The notes below the pieces were generated by a model that saw only the letters and a list, made by a program, of their open reading frames with translations, was not told where the DNA came from and did no database searches. 64,000 nt of DNA, taken from positions 1 to 64,000 of the forward strand of contig CAYFUH010000004.1 of assembly GCA_964346355.1 (NCBI GenBank), read 5' to 3'. A program made the translations under genes and the position numbers. Below are positions 25,566 through 33,501 of the stretch, piece after piece. Origin of the DNA: UBA6115 sp964346355. Lineage in GTDB: Bacteria > Bacillota > Clostridia > Christensenellales > Aristaeellaceae. Position 1 is the first letter of the stretch. Each line of letters opens with the position of its first letter.

Positions 25566-27266
25566 ATGAGTGAAGCAAACGAAAAAACCAATTTTATCTG
25601 GGACGCGATAGACCAGGACTTAAAGGAAGGCCGTGTGCAGCGCGTGCACACCCGCTTCCCGCCAGAGCCTAACGGCCACCTGCACATTGGCCACTGCAAA
25701 GCCCTGGTGGCGGATTTTGCCACCGCAGAACGCTATGGCGGCTTGTGCAACCTGCGCTTTGACGATACCAACCCCACCAAGGAAGAGACCGAGTATGTGG
25801 ATGGCATCATGGAGGACATCCGCTGGCTGGGTTTTGAATGGAACGGCGGCCTCTATTTTGCCAGCGATTACTACCAGCAGTGCTATGACATCGCGGAGGA
25901 CTTCATCAAACGGGGCTTGGCCTATGTGGACGAGTTGACCCAGGAGCAGATCCGGGAATACCGGGGCACCCTCACCCAGCCGGGCAAAAACAGCCCCTTC
26001 CGGGACCGCCCCGCTGAAGAGAGCCTGGACCTGTTCCGCCGCATGCGGGCCGGGGAGTTCCCCGAGGGCAGCTACGTGCTGCGCAGCAAGATTGACATGA
26101 CCTCCCCCAACATCAACATGCGGGATCCGATCATGTACCGCATCCTGTATGAGGAGCACCACCGCACCGGACGTGACTGGTGCATCTATCCCATGTATGA
26201 TTTCTCTCACCCCCTGGGGGACGCCATTGAGGGCATCACCCACAGCCTGTGCTCCCTGGAGTTTGAGGACCACCGCCCCCTGTACGACTGGGCGGTGGAG
26301 CACGCCGGTTTCCGGGAGCCTCACACGGACAAGCACGGCTACAAGACCTATGGCCCCCGGCAGATTGAGTTTGCCCGGCTGAACCTCACCCGCACCATCA
26401 TGAGCAAGCGCTACCTGCGCCGCTTGGTGGAGGAGGGCCATGTCACCGGCTGGGATGATCCCCGGATGCCCACCCTCATCGGCATGCGCCGCCGGGGCTA
26501 TACCCCCGAAGCCATCCGGGACTTCATCGACCGGGTGGGCCTGGCCAAGGCCGACAGCGTTGTGGACCTGGGCCTGCTGGAGTTTTGCATCCGCAACGAC
26601 CTGGGCAGCAAAGCGCCCCGGGTGATGGCCGTCCAGAACCCCCTGAAAATTGTCCTTTCAAACTGGGACGCCGGCAAGACCGACTCCCTGGAGATGGTGA
26701 ACCACCCGGACCACCCCGAGTTTGGCACCCGCCACATCACCTTGGGCCGGGAAATCTATATCGAGCAGGAGGACTTCATGGAGGATCCCCCCGGGAAGTT
26801 CTTCCGCTTAAAGCCCGGCGGCGAGGTGCGCCTCATGGGCGCATACATCATCAAGTGCGAGGAGGTCATCAAGAAACCCGACGGCAGCATTGACCACCTG
26901 GTGTGCTCTGTGGATCTGGACAGCCGTTCCGGCAGCGAAGGGGCCAAGCGCCGCGTGAAGGGCACCCTCCACTGGGTGGATGCCGCCACCGCCGTCCCCT
27001 ACGAAGCCCGCTTGTATGAGCCCCTCTTAGCCGACCCCGAGGACATCGATGACGGCACGGACAAAAAGGACTTTATCTCCAGGCTGAACCCCAACAGCCT
27101 GAAGGTGGTGCACGGCTTGATGGAGCCCAGTTTGAAGGAAGCAGAGGTGGGCGATACCTTCCAGTTCATGCGCACCGGCTACTTCTGCAAGGACCGGGAC
27201 TCCACAGAAGAGATGCCCGTGTTTAACCTGGTGGTCAGCTTGAAGGACAGCTACCGCCCCTCATAA
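25566..27266 (+). CDS. glnS: Glutaminyl-tRNA synthetase
   Basis: This class I synthetase charges tRNA-Gln directly with glutamine. It has 566 residues, close to the usual 550-560. The signature regions are FPPEPNGHLHIGH (31-43, HIGH motif), the GlnRS catalytic domain with FDDTNPTKEE, and MSK near 279-281 (TIMSKRYLRRLVE). Beta-barrel anticodon-binding domains follow. The ribosome-binding site (AAAGGG) is modest. Many Clostridia lack GlnRS and make Gln-tRNA by amidation, so its presence is informative. Its codons, with frequent CCC and CGG, look somewhat different from neighbouring genes and may reflect acquisition. It lies 27 bases before gltX. Confidence 0.96.
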   Translation: MSEANEKTNFIWDAIDQDLKEGRVQRVHTRFPPEPNGHLHIGHCKALVADFATAERYGGLCNLRFDDTNPTKEETEYVDGIMEDIRWLGFEWNGGLYFASDYYQQCYDIAEDFIKRGLAYVDELTQEQIREYRGTLTQPGKNSPFRDRPAEESLDLFRRMRAGEFPEGSYVLRSKIDMTSPNINMRDPIMYRILYEEHHRTGRDWCIYPMYDFSHPLGDAIEGITHSLCSLEFEDHRPLYDWAVEHAGFREPHTDKHGYKTYGPRQIEFARLNLTRTIMSKRYLRRLVEEGHVTGWDDPRMPTLIGMRRRGYTPEAIRDFIDRVGLAKADSVVDLGLLEFCIRNDLGSKAPRVMAVQNPLKIVLSNWDAGKTDSLEMVNHPDHPEFGTRHITLGREIYIEQEDFMEDPPGKFFRLKPGGEVRLMGAYIIKCEEVIKKPDGSIDHLVCSVDLDSRSGSEGAKRRVKGTLHWVDAATAVPYEARLYEPLLADPEDIDDGTDKKDFISRLNPNSLKVVHGLMEPSLKEAEVGDTFQFMRTGYFCKDRDSTEEMPVFNLVVSLKDSYRPS

Positions 27267-27293
27267 TTGATGATTACGGAAAGAAGGACCCTC

Positions 27294-28745
27294 ATGGCTC
27301 AAGTACGCACCCGTTTCGCCCCTTCCCCCACCGGCTTTATGCACCTGGGCGGTTTGCGCACCGCCTTGTACTGCTATTTGTTTACCAGGAAGCATGACGG
27401 CAAGTTCATCCTGCGCATCGAGGACACCGACCAGGAACGCTTTGTGGAAGGCGCGACGGACGTCATCTATGACACGCTGCGCGGCTGCGGCATTCACTGG
27501 GACGAGGGCCCGGACATTGGCGGCCCGGCCGCGCCCTATATCCAGTCCGAGCGCAAGGACAGTTATCTGCCCTTCGCCAAGCAGTTAATTGACAGCGGCA
27601 ACGCCTATTACTGCTTTTGCACCAAGGAGGACCTGGCCAAGCGGCGTGAAGCCGTGGAAAAAGAGGGCGGCACCTGGAAGTACGACAAGCACTGCCTGCA
27701 CCTGGGAAGTGAAGAAATCCAGAAGAAACTGGCCTCGGGCATGCCCTATGTGATCCGCCAAAACACGCCGACCACAGGCGACAGCAGCTTTGATGACCTG
27801 GTGTACGGCCATATCACAGCGCCCAACGACACCTTGGATGATATGGTATTAATCAAGGCGGACGGGATGCCTACCTACAATTTTGCCAACGTGGTTGACG
27901 ACCACACCATGGGCATCACCCACGTAATCCGCGGGATGGAGTACCTGTCCAGCACGCCCAAATACAACCTGCTGTACAAAGCCCTGGGCTTTCCGATTCC
28001 GGAGTATATCCACCTGCCCACCGTCATGCGCGACAGCAAGCACAAATTGTCCAAACGCGACGGGGATGCCTATTACAGCGACTTCATCAAAAAGGGGTAC
28101 CTGACCGAAGCCCTGATCAACTACCTGGCGCTGGTGGGCTGGAACCCGGGCGATGAGCGGGAGTTCTTCACGATGGAGGAGCTGATTGATGCCTTCTCGG
28201 TGGAAGGCATCTCCAAGTCCCCCGCCATCTTTGACACCAACAAATTAACCTGGTTTAACGCGGAATACATCCGTAGGATGGATCCGGACGACTATTTTGA
28301 GATGGCCAATCCCTGGTTTGACCAGGCGCTTTCAGGCAGCATCCAGGATGTGCGCCGCCTGGCAGAGCTGATGCAAAGCCGGACGGAGGTCTTTTCCGGC
28401 ATTCCGGAGATGATTGCCTTCTTCCGCGATCGGCCGGAGATTGACCCGGAGCTGTATATCAACAAGAAGCAAAAATCAAGCGCGGAGAGCACACCGGAGG
28501 CGCTGGCCTTGTCTGTCAGTTTGCTGGAAGGCGTCAGTGACTGGACGGAGGAAAACATCCACGAAGCCCTGCTTTCCGGCATCAAGGAAGCGGGCATGAA
28601 AAACGGCACCGTGCTGTGGCCCCTGCGCATCGCCTTGTCAGGCCAATTGTCCACCCCCGGCGGCGCGATTGAGATCGCCTACCTGCTGGGCCGGGAGGAA
28701 ACCTTCCGCCGCCTGTTAAGCGCGATGGACCAATTGACAGCGTAA
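27294..28745 (+). CDS. gltX: Glutamyl-tRNA synthetase
   Basis: Class I synthetase of 483 residues. TRFAPSPTGFMHLGG (6-20) carries the HIGH-type motif as HLGG, and KLSKRDGD near 251 is the KMSKS equivalent. The C-terminal helical domain recognises the anticodon. I chose the ATG at 27294 because AAGGA lies upstream and the conserved N-terminus begins there; ten further in-frame codons upstream lack a site. With GlnRS next door, this enzyme is probably discriminating and charges only tRNA-Glu, but that cannot be read from the sequence directly. Confidence 0.96.
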   Translation: MAQVRTRFAPSPTGFMHLGGLRTALYCYLFTRKHDGKFILRIEDTDQERFVEGATDVIYDTLRGCGIHWDEGPDIGGPAAPYIQSERKDSYLPFAKQLIDSGNAYYCFCTKEDLAKRREAVEKEGGTWKYDKHCLHLGSEEIQKKLASGMPYVIRQNTPTTGDSSFDDLVYGHITAPNDTLDDMVLIKADGMPTYNFANVVDDHTMGITHVIRGMEYLSSTPKYNLLYKALGFPIPEYIHLPTVMRDSKHKLSKRDGDAYYSDFIKKGYLTEALINYLALVGWNPGDEREFFTMEELIDAFSVEGISKSPAIFDTNKLTWFNAEYIRRMDPDDYFEMANPWFDQALSGSIQDVRRLAELMQSRTEVFSGIPEMIAFFRDRPEIDPELYINKKQKSSAESTPEALALSVSLLEGVSDWTEENIHEALLSGIKEAGMKNGTVLWPLRIALSGQLSTPGGAIEIAYLLGREETFRRLLSAMDQLTA

Positions 28746-28800
28746 AGGTAAAGTACAGGTAAAAATCTGCCAAAAAACAGCCAGAAGCCCCGGAAATTAC

Positions 28801-28829
28801 TTGAACCGCGCGCCCAAGCCATGTATACT
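28801..28829 (+). promoter_or_regulatory. Promoter of the HPr-like gene
   Basis: TTGAAC (28801-28806), 17 bases, TATACT (28824-28829), then GGAGG at 28846-28850 before the ATG at 28860. About 55 bases between gltX and this promoter show no clear terminator. Confidence 0.75.
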
Positions 28830-28859
28830 GTGGTAAGAATTAAATGGAGGTACCAATAG

Positions 28860-29096
28860 ATGAAATCAGTCCCGATCAAATTAAGTTTCGCTGAGGAAGT
28901 AAAAACCTTCGTCAACGTCGCCAACCGCTATGACTATGACATGGACCTGCGCGCCGGCCGCCATGTGGTGGACGCCAAGTCCATCCTGGGCATCTTCTCC
29001 CTGGATTTGAGCAAGCCCATCACCCTGGAAATCTATTCTGATGATTGTGATGACCTGCTTGAAGACCTCAAAGCCTTTGTGGTGTGGACTGAATAG
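28860..29096 (+). CDS. HPr-family protein lacking the phosphorylated histidine
   Basis: 78 residues aligning without gaps to HPr. The KSILGIFSL segment (40-48) matches the KSIMGVMSL region and keeps the regulatory serine (S41, equal to S46 of Bacillus HPr). The position of His15 is phenylalanine (F10), and the HARPA motif is missing altogether. It cannot carry phosphate in the sugar phosphotransferase system. It resembles Crh in keeping only the serine site, so a regulatory role in carbon control is plausible. GGAGG lies nine bases upstream, and a strong terminator follows directly. Confidence 0.82.
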   Translation: MKSVPIKLSFAEEVKTFVNVANRYDYDMDLRAGRHVVDAKSILGIFSLDLSKPITLEIYSDDCDDLLEDLKAFVVWTE

Positions 29097-29105
29097 ACAC
29101 TGATC

Positions 29106-29132
29106 AAGGCCGGGATATCCCTGGCCTTTTTT
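29106..29132 (+). terminator. Terminator after the HPr-like gene
   Basis: AAGGCC-GGGA and TCCC-TGGCCTT form a stem with a one-base bulge and a tiny loop, followed by TTTTTT. Confidence 0.85.
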
Positions 29133-29155
29133 GTGAAATGGTATGAAAGGATGCC

Positions 29156-29719
29156 ATGATTCAAATCTCGAAGGAACATATTCTCATCAGAAGCGCCGTG
29201 CTTGCTGACGCGCCCTTGCTGAACGCATGGTGGAATCACGGCGCCGTCATGGCCCATGCCGGCTTTCCCAAGGGCCTGGGTCAAAGCATGGAAGAAACCC
29301 GGCGGCAGATTGCCGCCCATGAAGGCAAATTAAGCCAGCTGTGCATGATTCTCATTGATGGAAAGCCTGTTGGGGAAGCCAGCTTCCGCATCGGGCAGAA
29401 TGAAGCCGAGACCGGCTTTAAAATTTGCGACAGCAGCTACCAGAACCGGGGCTATGGCAAACAGATCATCTGGATGGTGTTTGAGTATCTGTTTTTAGAT
29501 GAAGCCCTGGGCAGCAAAATGCCCATCCACCGCATTTTTTGGGATACCAACCTGAACAACACCCGGGCCCAGCATGTTTACGAAGCCCTGGGCGCCACCA
29601 GATTGCAGGTTGTGAAGGACGCCTTTACTGACCAGCTGGGGGCATCCCAAAGCGCAGTAGAATACCAGCTGACCCGGGAAGACTTCCTGAAGCTTCAAGC
29701 GCAAAGGCAGACAGTTTAA
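29156..29719 (+). CDS. GNAT-family N-acetyltransferase
   Basis: 187 residues of the Acetyltransf_3/RimJ-like type. The acetyl-CoA loop is QNRGYGKQII near residue 100, with the preceding beta strands ASFRIGQNEAETGFKI and the later WDTNLNNTRAQHVYEALGA. The acceptor is unknown; such proteins acetylate small amines or protein N-termini. AAAGGA lies five bases before the ATG. The gap to the GH130 gene is 32 bases, so the two may share a transcript. Confidence 0.85.
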   Translation: MIQISKEHILIRSAVLADAPLLNAWWNHGAVMAHAGFPKGLGQSMEETRRQIAAHEGKLSQLCMILIDGKPVGEASFRIGQNEAETGFKICDSSYQNRGYGKQIIWMVFEYLFLDEALGSKMPIHRIFWDTNLNNTRAQHVYEALGATRLQVVKDAFTDQLGASQSAVEYQLTREDFLKLQAQRQTV

Positions 29720-29751
29720 CAACGACAGATATTTATAAAAAGGAGACCACC

Positions 29752-30729
29752 ATGGCAAAAATCATCGGAAAACCCCTGCCCAACATCCCCTGGGAGGACA
29801 AGCCCGCAGATTGCAAGACGCCGGTCTGGCGCTACAGCGGCAACCCCATCATCAAAAAGGATGCCATCCCCTCGTCCAACAGCATCTTCAACTCCGCAGC
29901 CGTTGCCTACAACGGCAAATTCGCCGGCGTCTTCCGCTGCGACAACAAAGCGGTGGAGATGAACATCCACGCCGGGTTCAGCGATGACGGCATCAACTGG
30001 AACATCGACCATGAGCCCATCCAGTTCCAGGGCGACCCTTATATTACCAAGCTGCAGTACCGCTATGACGCCCGTGTGTGCGAGGTGGAGGGCAAGTACT
30101 ACGTGGTGTGGTGCAATGGATACCACGGCCCCACCATTGGCCTGGGGTATACGGAGGACTTTAAAACCTTTCACCAGCTGGAAAACTGCTTTTTGCCCTA
30201 TAACAGAAACGGCGTGCTCTTCCCCCGGAAGGTGGGCGGCCATTACCTGATGCTGAGCCGGCCGTCTGACACCGGGCACACCTCCTTTGGTGACATCTTC
30301 ATCAGCCAAAGCAAGGACCTGGAATACTGGGGACGTCACCGCCATGTGTTTGGCACCGCCGGCGGCTGGCAATCCACCAAGGTGGGCGCGGGCCCGACCC
30401 CGATTGAGACGGATGAAGGCTGGCTGATGATTTACCATGGCGTCATCACCACCTGCAACGGCTATGTCTACCGCTTTGGCGCGGCGCTGCTGGATTTGGA
30501 TGAGCCATGGAAGGTCATCACCCGCGGCGACTGGTACCTGCTGGGGCCGGAGACCTTGTACGAGTTAGCCGGCGACGTGCCGGGCGTCACCTTCCCCTGC
30601 GCTGCGCTGACGGACGCGGATACCGGCCGCATCGCCATTTACTATGGCTGCGCGGATACGGTGACCGGCCTTTGCTTTACCACAGTTGATGAGGTGCTTG
30701 ATTACATCAAGGCCCACCCCATGAAATAA
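29752..30729 (+). CDS. GH130-family glycoside phosphorylase (mannoside type)
   Basis: 325 residues forming a five-bladed propeller-type fold without signal peptide. The family features are GNPII near residue 30, FNSAAV, YDARVCEVEGKYYV (the catalytic aspartate sits in the equivalent of DPR), FPRKVGGHYLMLSRPSD, and KVGAGPTPIETDEGWLMIYHGV. GH130 enzymes use phosphate to cleave beta-mannosides such as mannosyl-glucose or beta-1,4-mannooligosaccharides, giving mannose-1-phosphate. Some members cleave 1,2-mannosides by hydrolysis. The substrate is not determined here and no transporter lies beside it. AAAAGGAG precedes the ATG. The next gene starts immediately after its stop. Confidence 0.88.
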   Translation: MAKIIGKPLPNIPWEDKPADCKTPVWRYSGNPIIKKDAIPSSNSIFNSAAVAYNGKFAGVFRCDNKAVEMNIHAGFSDDGINWNIDHEPIQFQGDPYITKLQYRYDARVCEVEGKYYVVWCNGYHGPTIGLGYTEDFKTFHQLENCFLPYNRNGVLFPRKVGGHYLMLSRPSDTGHTSFGDIFISQSKDLEYWGRHRHVFGTAGGWQSTKVGAGPTPIETDEGWLMIYHGVITTCNGYVYRFGAALLDLDEPWKVITRGDWYLLGPETLYELAGDVPGVTFPCAALTDADTGRIAIYYGCADTVTGLCFTTVDEVLDYIKAHPMK

Positions 30730-31632
30730 ATGATCTTAATCGACGCGCACGCGGACACCCTGCACCGCATGGCGACGGAGGCCGGCAGGGCTTATGACCT
30801 GAGCCTTGAGCGCCTGCAACAGGGCGGGGTGTCCCTGCAGGTGCTGGCCATGTATGTGGGCAGCGATCCTGACCCTGCTGTTGTCGCCGATTTATTTCAC
30901 AGGATGTGGCAGGCGGCAGACCAGTTGAAGCAGGCGGGCTGGGTGCAAGCCCAGGACCCCATGGAGGCTGGCACCGACCAGCCCCGCTTCCTGCTGTCGG
31001 TGGAGGGCTGTGAAATTTTTGAGCCAGGCCTCCACGTCATTGACGACTACCGCAAACGGGGCGTGCGCATGGCCGCCCTCACCTGGAACTATGTGAACAA
31101 GCTGGGCACCCCCGCCTGCCATAACCAAACAGACGGCCTGACAGACTACGGCTTAAAAGCCGCCAGACACATGCAGCATCTGGGCATGGCGGTGGACGTC
31201 TCCCACCTGAACATCCCGGGTTTTTACGACCTGCTGAACAAGACCGACGCGCCGCCCTTAGCCAGCCATTCCTGCTGCCGGGCCTTGTGCGACCACACCC
31301 GGAACCTGACGGATCAGCAATTGAAGGACCTGTTTTCAGCCGGCGGCTATGTGGGCGTCAACTTCTATCCGCAATTTTTAATTGAAGGCGGCAAAAACTG
31401 CACCATCAATACCCTGATTAACCACATTGACCACATGCACCAATTGGGCGGCGCGGGCAAGGTGGGTTTTGGCAGTGATTTTGACGGCATTTCAGAAAAG
31501 CCGGAAGGCCTTGATAATCCCGCTGACTTCCCCCAACTGATTGACGGCTTACGGCGGCGCGGGTACACCCAGGCGGATGTGGAAGCCATCGCCGGGCTTA
31601 ACTTCCTGGCGTATTACGAGCGGATATCATAA
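30730..31632 (+). CDS. Membrane-dipeptidase-like metallopeptidase (peptidase M19)
   Basis: 300 residues with the two-zinc TIM-barrel motifs of renal dipeptidase relatives: DAHADT (5-10), LLSVEGCE with the bridging glutamate near 95, MAVDVSHLN, and LASHSCCRALCDHTRN. GFGSDFDGI near the C-terminus is also typical. The family hydrolyses dipeptides, including D-amino-acid ones. There is no signal peptide, so it acts in the cytoplasm. The ATG follows directly on the GH130 TAA with no separate ribosome-binding site, indicating re-initiation. Confidence 0.9.
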   Translation: MILIDAHADTLHRMATEAGRAYDLSLERLQQGGVSLQVLAMYVGSDPDPAVVADLFHRMWQAADQLKQAGWVQAQDPMEAGTDQPRFLLSVEGCEIFEPGLHVIDDYRKRGVRMAALTWNYVNKLGTPACHNQTDGLTDYGLKAARHMQHLGMAVDVSHLNIPGFYDLLNKTDAPPLASHSCCRALCDHTRNLTDQQLKDLFSAGGYVGVNFYPQFLIEGGKNCTINTLINHIDHMHQLGGAGKVGFGSDFDGISEKPEGLDNPADFPQLIDGLRRRGYTQADVEAIAGLNFLAYYERIS

Positions 31633-31644
31633 AATCATTCCATT

Positions 31645-31678
31645 AAAAAGGCGGCATTGATTCCAGGGCCGCTTTTTT
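31645..31678. terminator. Bidirectional terminator between dipeptidase and mutY
   Basis: GCGGC/GCCGC stem extended by A/T pairs, with AAAAAG on the left and TTTTTT on the right, so it works for both converging genes. Confidence 0.85.
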
Positions 31679-31693
31679 GTATTTCTCTGCCGT

Positions 31694-32749
31694 TTATTCT
31701 GGCGACAGCAACGCGCGCGCGTGGGCCAGCGCGGCATTCATCGCGACGGGAATGGGCAGGGCGTCCAGTTGCGCAAGATCTGCCCAGATGCCGTGTTCAA
31801 CAGGTTCACAGGCAGAGGTATGGGCCAGGTAGATTGTCATGTTCCACACCTGATGGGTGAAGATGTGGCGCGCGCTGCCCACAACCTGGATATCAAGGAT
31901 GTCCTTTGCGTATTTCTTCGCGGCTTTCCGGGCCGCTTCCAGGCTGTCCTCCCCCTCGTTGAGCGCGAAAAGATACAAGCCCCCGAGCAAGGCTTTCTCC
32001 CGCCGCAACAGCAGCACCTTGCTGCCACACAGCAAAATCACCACGCTGACCGGCATCTGTTTGGGCGGCTTTTTGGCTTTCATGACGGGCAGGGCCGCAG
32101 GATCGGCGGATTGGTACGCTTCACATTCCGTCTGCAAGGGGCATCTGGCGCAGTCGGGTGTGCCGGGCAGGCAGATGGTCGCACCCAGGTCCATGAGCGC
32201 CTGGTTCATATCCCCTGCGCGGGCTTGCGGCATCAGCGACAAGCCCAGGGCATATAAATCCTTCTTAGCCTTGGCGGTACCGGTGTCCTGCTCATACAAA
32301 AACAGGCGGCTGATGACGCGGTACAGGTTGCCGTCCATGGCGGGGATGGGCTCATCATAGGCGATGGAAGCGATCGCAGCCGCGGCGTAAGGCCCCACTC
32401 CAGGCAGCGCTTGCAACTCCCTGGCGGTTTGGGGAAACACGCCGCCAAACTCCTGCACGACGATGGTTGCGGTTTTGTGTAAATTGCGTGCCCTGGTATA
32501 GTAGCCCAAGCCTTCCCAGGCCTTGAGCACCTGCTCAACCGGTGCGTTTGCCAGCGCATGCACCCCCGGAAACAGCTTCAAAAAGCGCTCATAATACGGC
32601 CCCACCGTTTCCGTGCGCGTCTGCTGCAGCATGATCTCGCTCAGCCAGATGCGGTAGGGATCCTTGGTGCCGCGGAAAGGAAAGACGCGCTGGTGCGCGT
32701 CATACCAGGCCAGCAGTTTGCGGGTGATGACCCTGGGTTTATCGCTCAC
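31694..32749 (-). CDS. mutY: A/G-specific adenine glycosylase
   Basis: This base-excision enzyme removes adenine opposite 8-oxoguanine. The 351 residues contain WLSEIMLQQTR with the catalytic glutamate (E38), the helix-hairpin-helix LPGVGPYAAAAI (115-126), the catalytic aspartate in AMDGNLYRV (D139), and the four iron-sulfur cysteines C193, C200, C203 and C209 with 6-2-5 spacing. A C-terminal NUDIX-like domain (about 230-351) recognises the oxidised base. The start is GTG at 32749, inside the last codons of the DUF3783 gene, preceded by AAAAGG. Confidence 0.95.
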   Translation of the reverse strand: MSDKPRVITRKLLAWYDAHQRVFPFRGTKDPYRIWLSEIMLQQTRTETVGPYYERFLKLFPGVHALANAPVEQVLKAWEGLGYYTRARNLHKTATIVVQEFGGVFPQTARELQALPGVGPYAAAAIASIAYDEPIPAMDGNLYRVISRLFLYEQDTGTAKAKKDLYALGLSLMPQARAGDMNQALMDLGATICLPGTPDCARCPLQTECEAYQSADPAALPVMKAKKPPKQMPVSVVILLCGSKVLLLRREKALLGGLYLFALNEGEDSLEAARKAAKKYAKDILDIQVVGSARHIFTHQVWNMTIYLAHTSACEPVEHGIWADLAQLDALPIPVAMNAALAHARALLSPE

Positions 32750-33143
32750 TTTTGGCCTTTTTTGTCATTTGATGCAGCGTCTTGAAATGCTCATACTCAT
32801 CCAGCAGCTCCGCCTGCAGCGCCATGGAGTTCCACTGGCTGTTCTTTTCTGTCAGCATGGCTTTAAGCGGTACCGGCGGCATGCCCCGCTCCCGGAAACC
32901 GTCCAGAAATTTGGGAAGCAAGCCTTTTTCAAAAAAGGCCATCAGCATCATCTCCCCCTCAAAACCGTCGCCGTGATAGGCCTCTGTCGTGGGTTCCGCC
33001 AGGCCGCACAGGGCACCAATCGTTTGCAAATACGCCTCCCTGGGCACCAGGAAGGCCTGTATATTGAGGCTTTCCGCCAGCGCGCGCACCTGGTTTGCGC
33101 GCTCGCCTTCCATGTTGTAACAAAGAACCATCGCTTGATTCAT
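32739..33143 (-). CDS. DUF3783-family protein of unknown function
   Basis: 134 residues, soluble and slightly acidic. The middle carries the conserved EGEMMLMAFFEKGLLPKFLDGFRERG, followed by VPLKAMLTEKNSQWN, which I recognise as DUF3783. No catalytic motif is evident. GAAAGGAA precedes the ATG. The gene overlaps mutY by 11 bases and is transcribed from an extended -10 promoter (TG-G-TATGAT, minus strand 33181-33176) that faces away from the tRNA-Trp promoter. Confidence 0.75.
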   Translation of the reverse strand: MNQAMVLCYNMEGERANQVRALAESLNIQAFLVPREAYLQTIGALCGLAEPTTEAYHGDGFEGEMMLMAFFEKGLLPKFLDGFRERGMPPVPLKAMLTEKNSQWNSMALQAELLDEYEHFKTLHQMTKKAKSER

Positions 33144-33205
33144 GGGTTTGTTCCTTTCAGGTTTGTAGCCTACCTATCATACCACATATTCAGCGCTTGG
33201 ATTGG

Positions 33206-33235
33206 TTGACATTTTCTGCATTCTGTGTTTATAAT
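33206..33235 (+). promoter_or_regulatory. Promoter of tRNA-Trp
   Basis: TTGACA (33206-33211), 18 bases, TATAAT (33230-33235), ending 11 bases before the tRNA. Both hexamers are perfect, as expected for a stable RNA gene. Confidence 0.85.
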
Positions 33236-33246
33236 GTCAAAGCCAA

Positions 33247-33320
33247 AGGGGCATGGTGTAATGGTAACACGTGGGTCTCCAAAACCTTTGTTGAGGGTTC
33301 GAGTCCTTCTGCCCCTGCCA
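33247..33320 (+). tRNA. tRNA-Trp, anticodon CCA
   Basis: Acceptor arms AGGGGCA and TGCCCCT pair fully. The D-arm uses GTGT/ACAC-type pairing. The anticodon loop CTCCAAA gives CCA for tryptophan. The T-arm contains the invariant GGTTCGAGTCC. A discriminator G and an encoded CCA end are present. The outermost anticodon-stem pair is a T-T mismatch. It is transcribed singly, with its own promoter and terminator. Confidence 0.95.
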
Positions 33321-33327
33321 GCTTAAG

Positions 33328-33360
33328 CCCTTGAAATCATTGAGATTTCGAGGGTTTTTT
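33328..33360 (+). terminator. Terminator after tRNA-Trp
   Basis: An 11-bp stem, CCCTTGAAATC with GATTTCGAGGG (one T-G pair), followed by TTTTTT. Confidence 0.9.
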
Positions 33361-33477
33361 ATAGCGTTTTGCTTTGCCTTCGCAGCCCGGGACGAAGGCG
33401 TATTGATAGGCGCTGAAGTCCACATGGTGAAACCGCGGGCTGCCTCGCCGATGAGCAGGTAAGATGCGTTTTGTCAT
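33337..33477 (-). CDS. Possible small protein of 46 residues
   Basis: An ATG frame on the minus strand with an AAGGA site about ten bases upstream. The product begins MTKRILPAHRRGSPRF and is basic, rich in aromatic residues, and has one cysteine. It lies downstream of the secreted protein gene on the same strand and runs into the complement of the tRNA terminator. I recognise no family. It may be a true small gene, a remnant, or chance. Confidence 0.3.
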   Translation of the reverse strand: MTKRILPAHRRGSPRFHHVDFSAYQYAFVPGCEGKAKRYKKPSKSQ

Positions 33478-33501
33478 GGTAAATTTTCCTTCCAAAAGCC
33501 A

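Noticed and set aside
29716..30438. Minus-strand frame opposite the GH130 gene
   Set aside because: Shadow of a conserved enzyme; no start signals.
33095..33334. Plus-strand protein frame across the tRNA-Trp gene
   Set aside because: It spans a tRNA and its promoter and has no ribosome-binding site.
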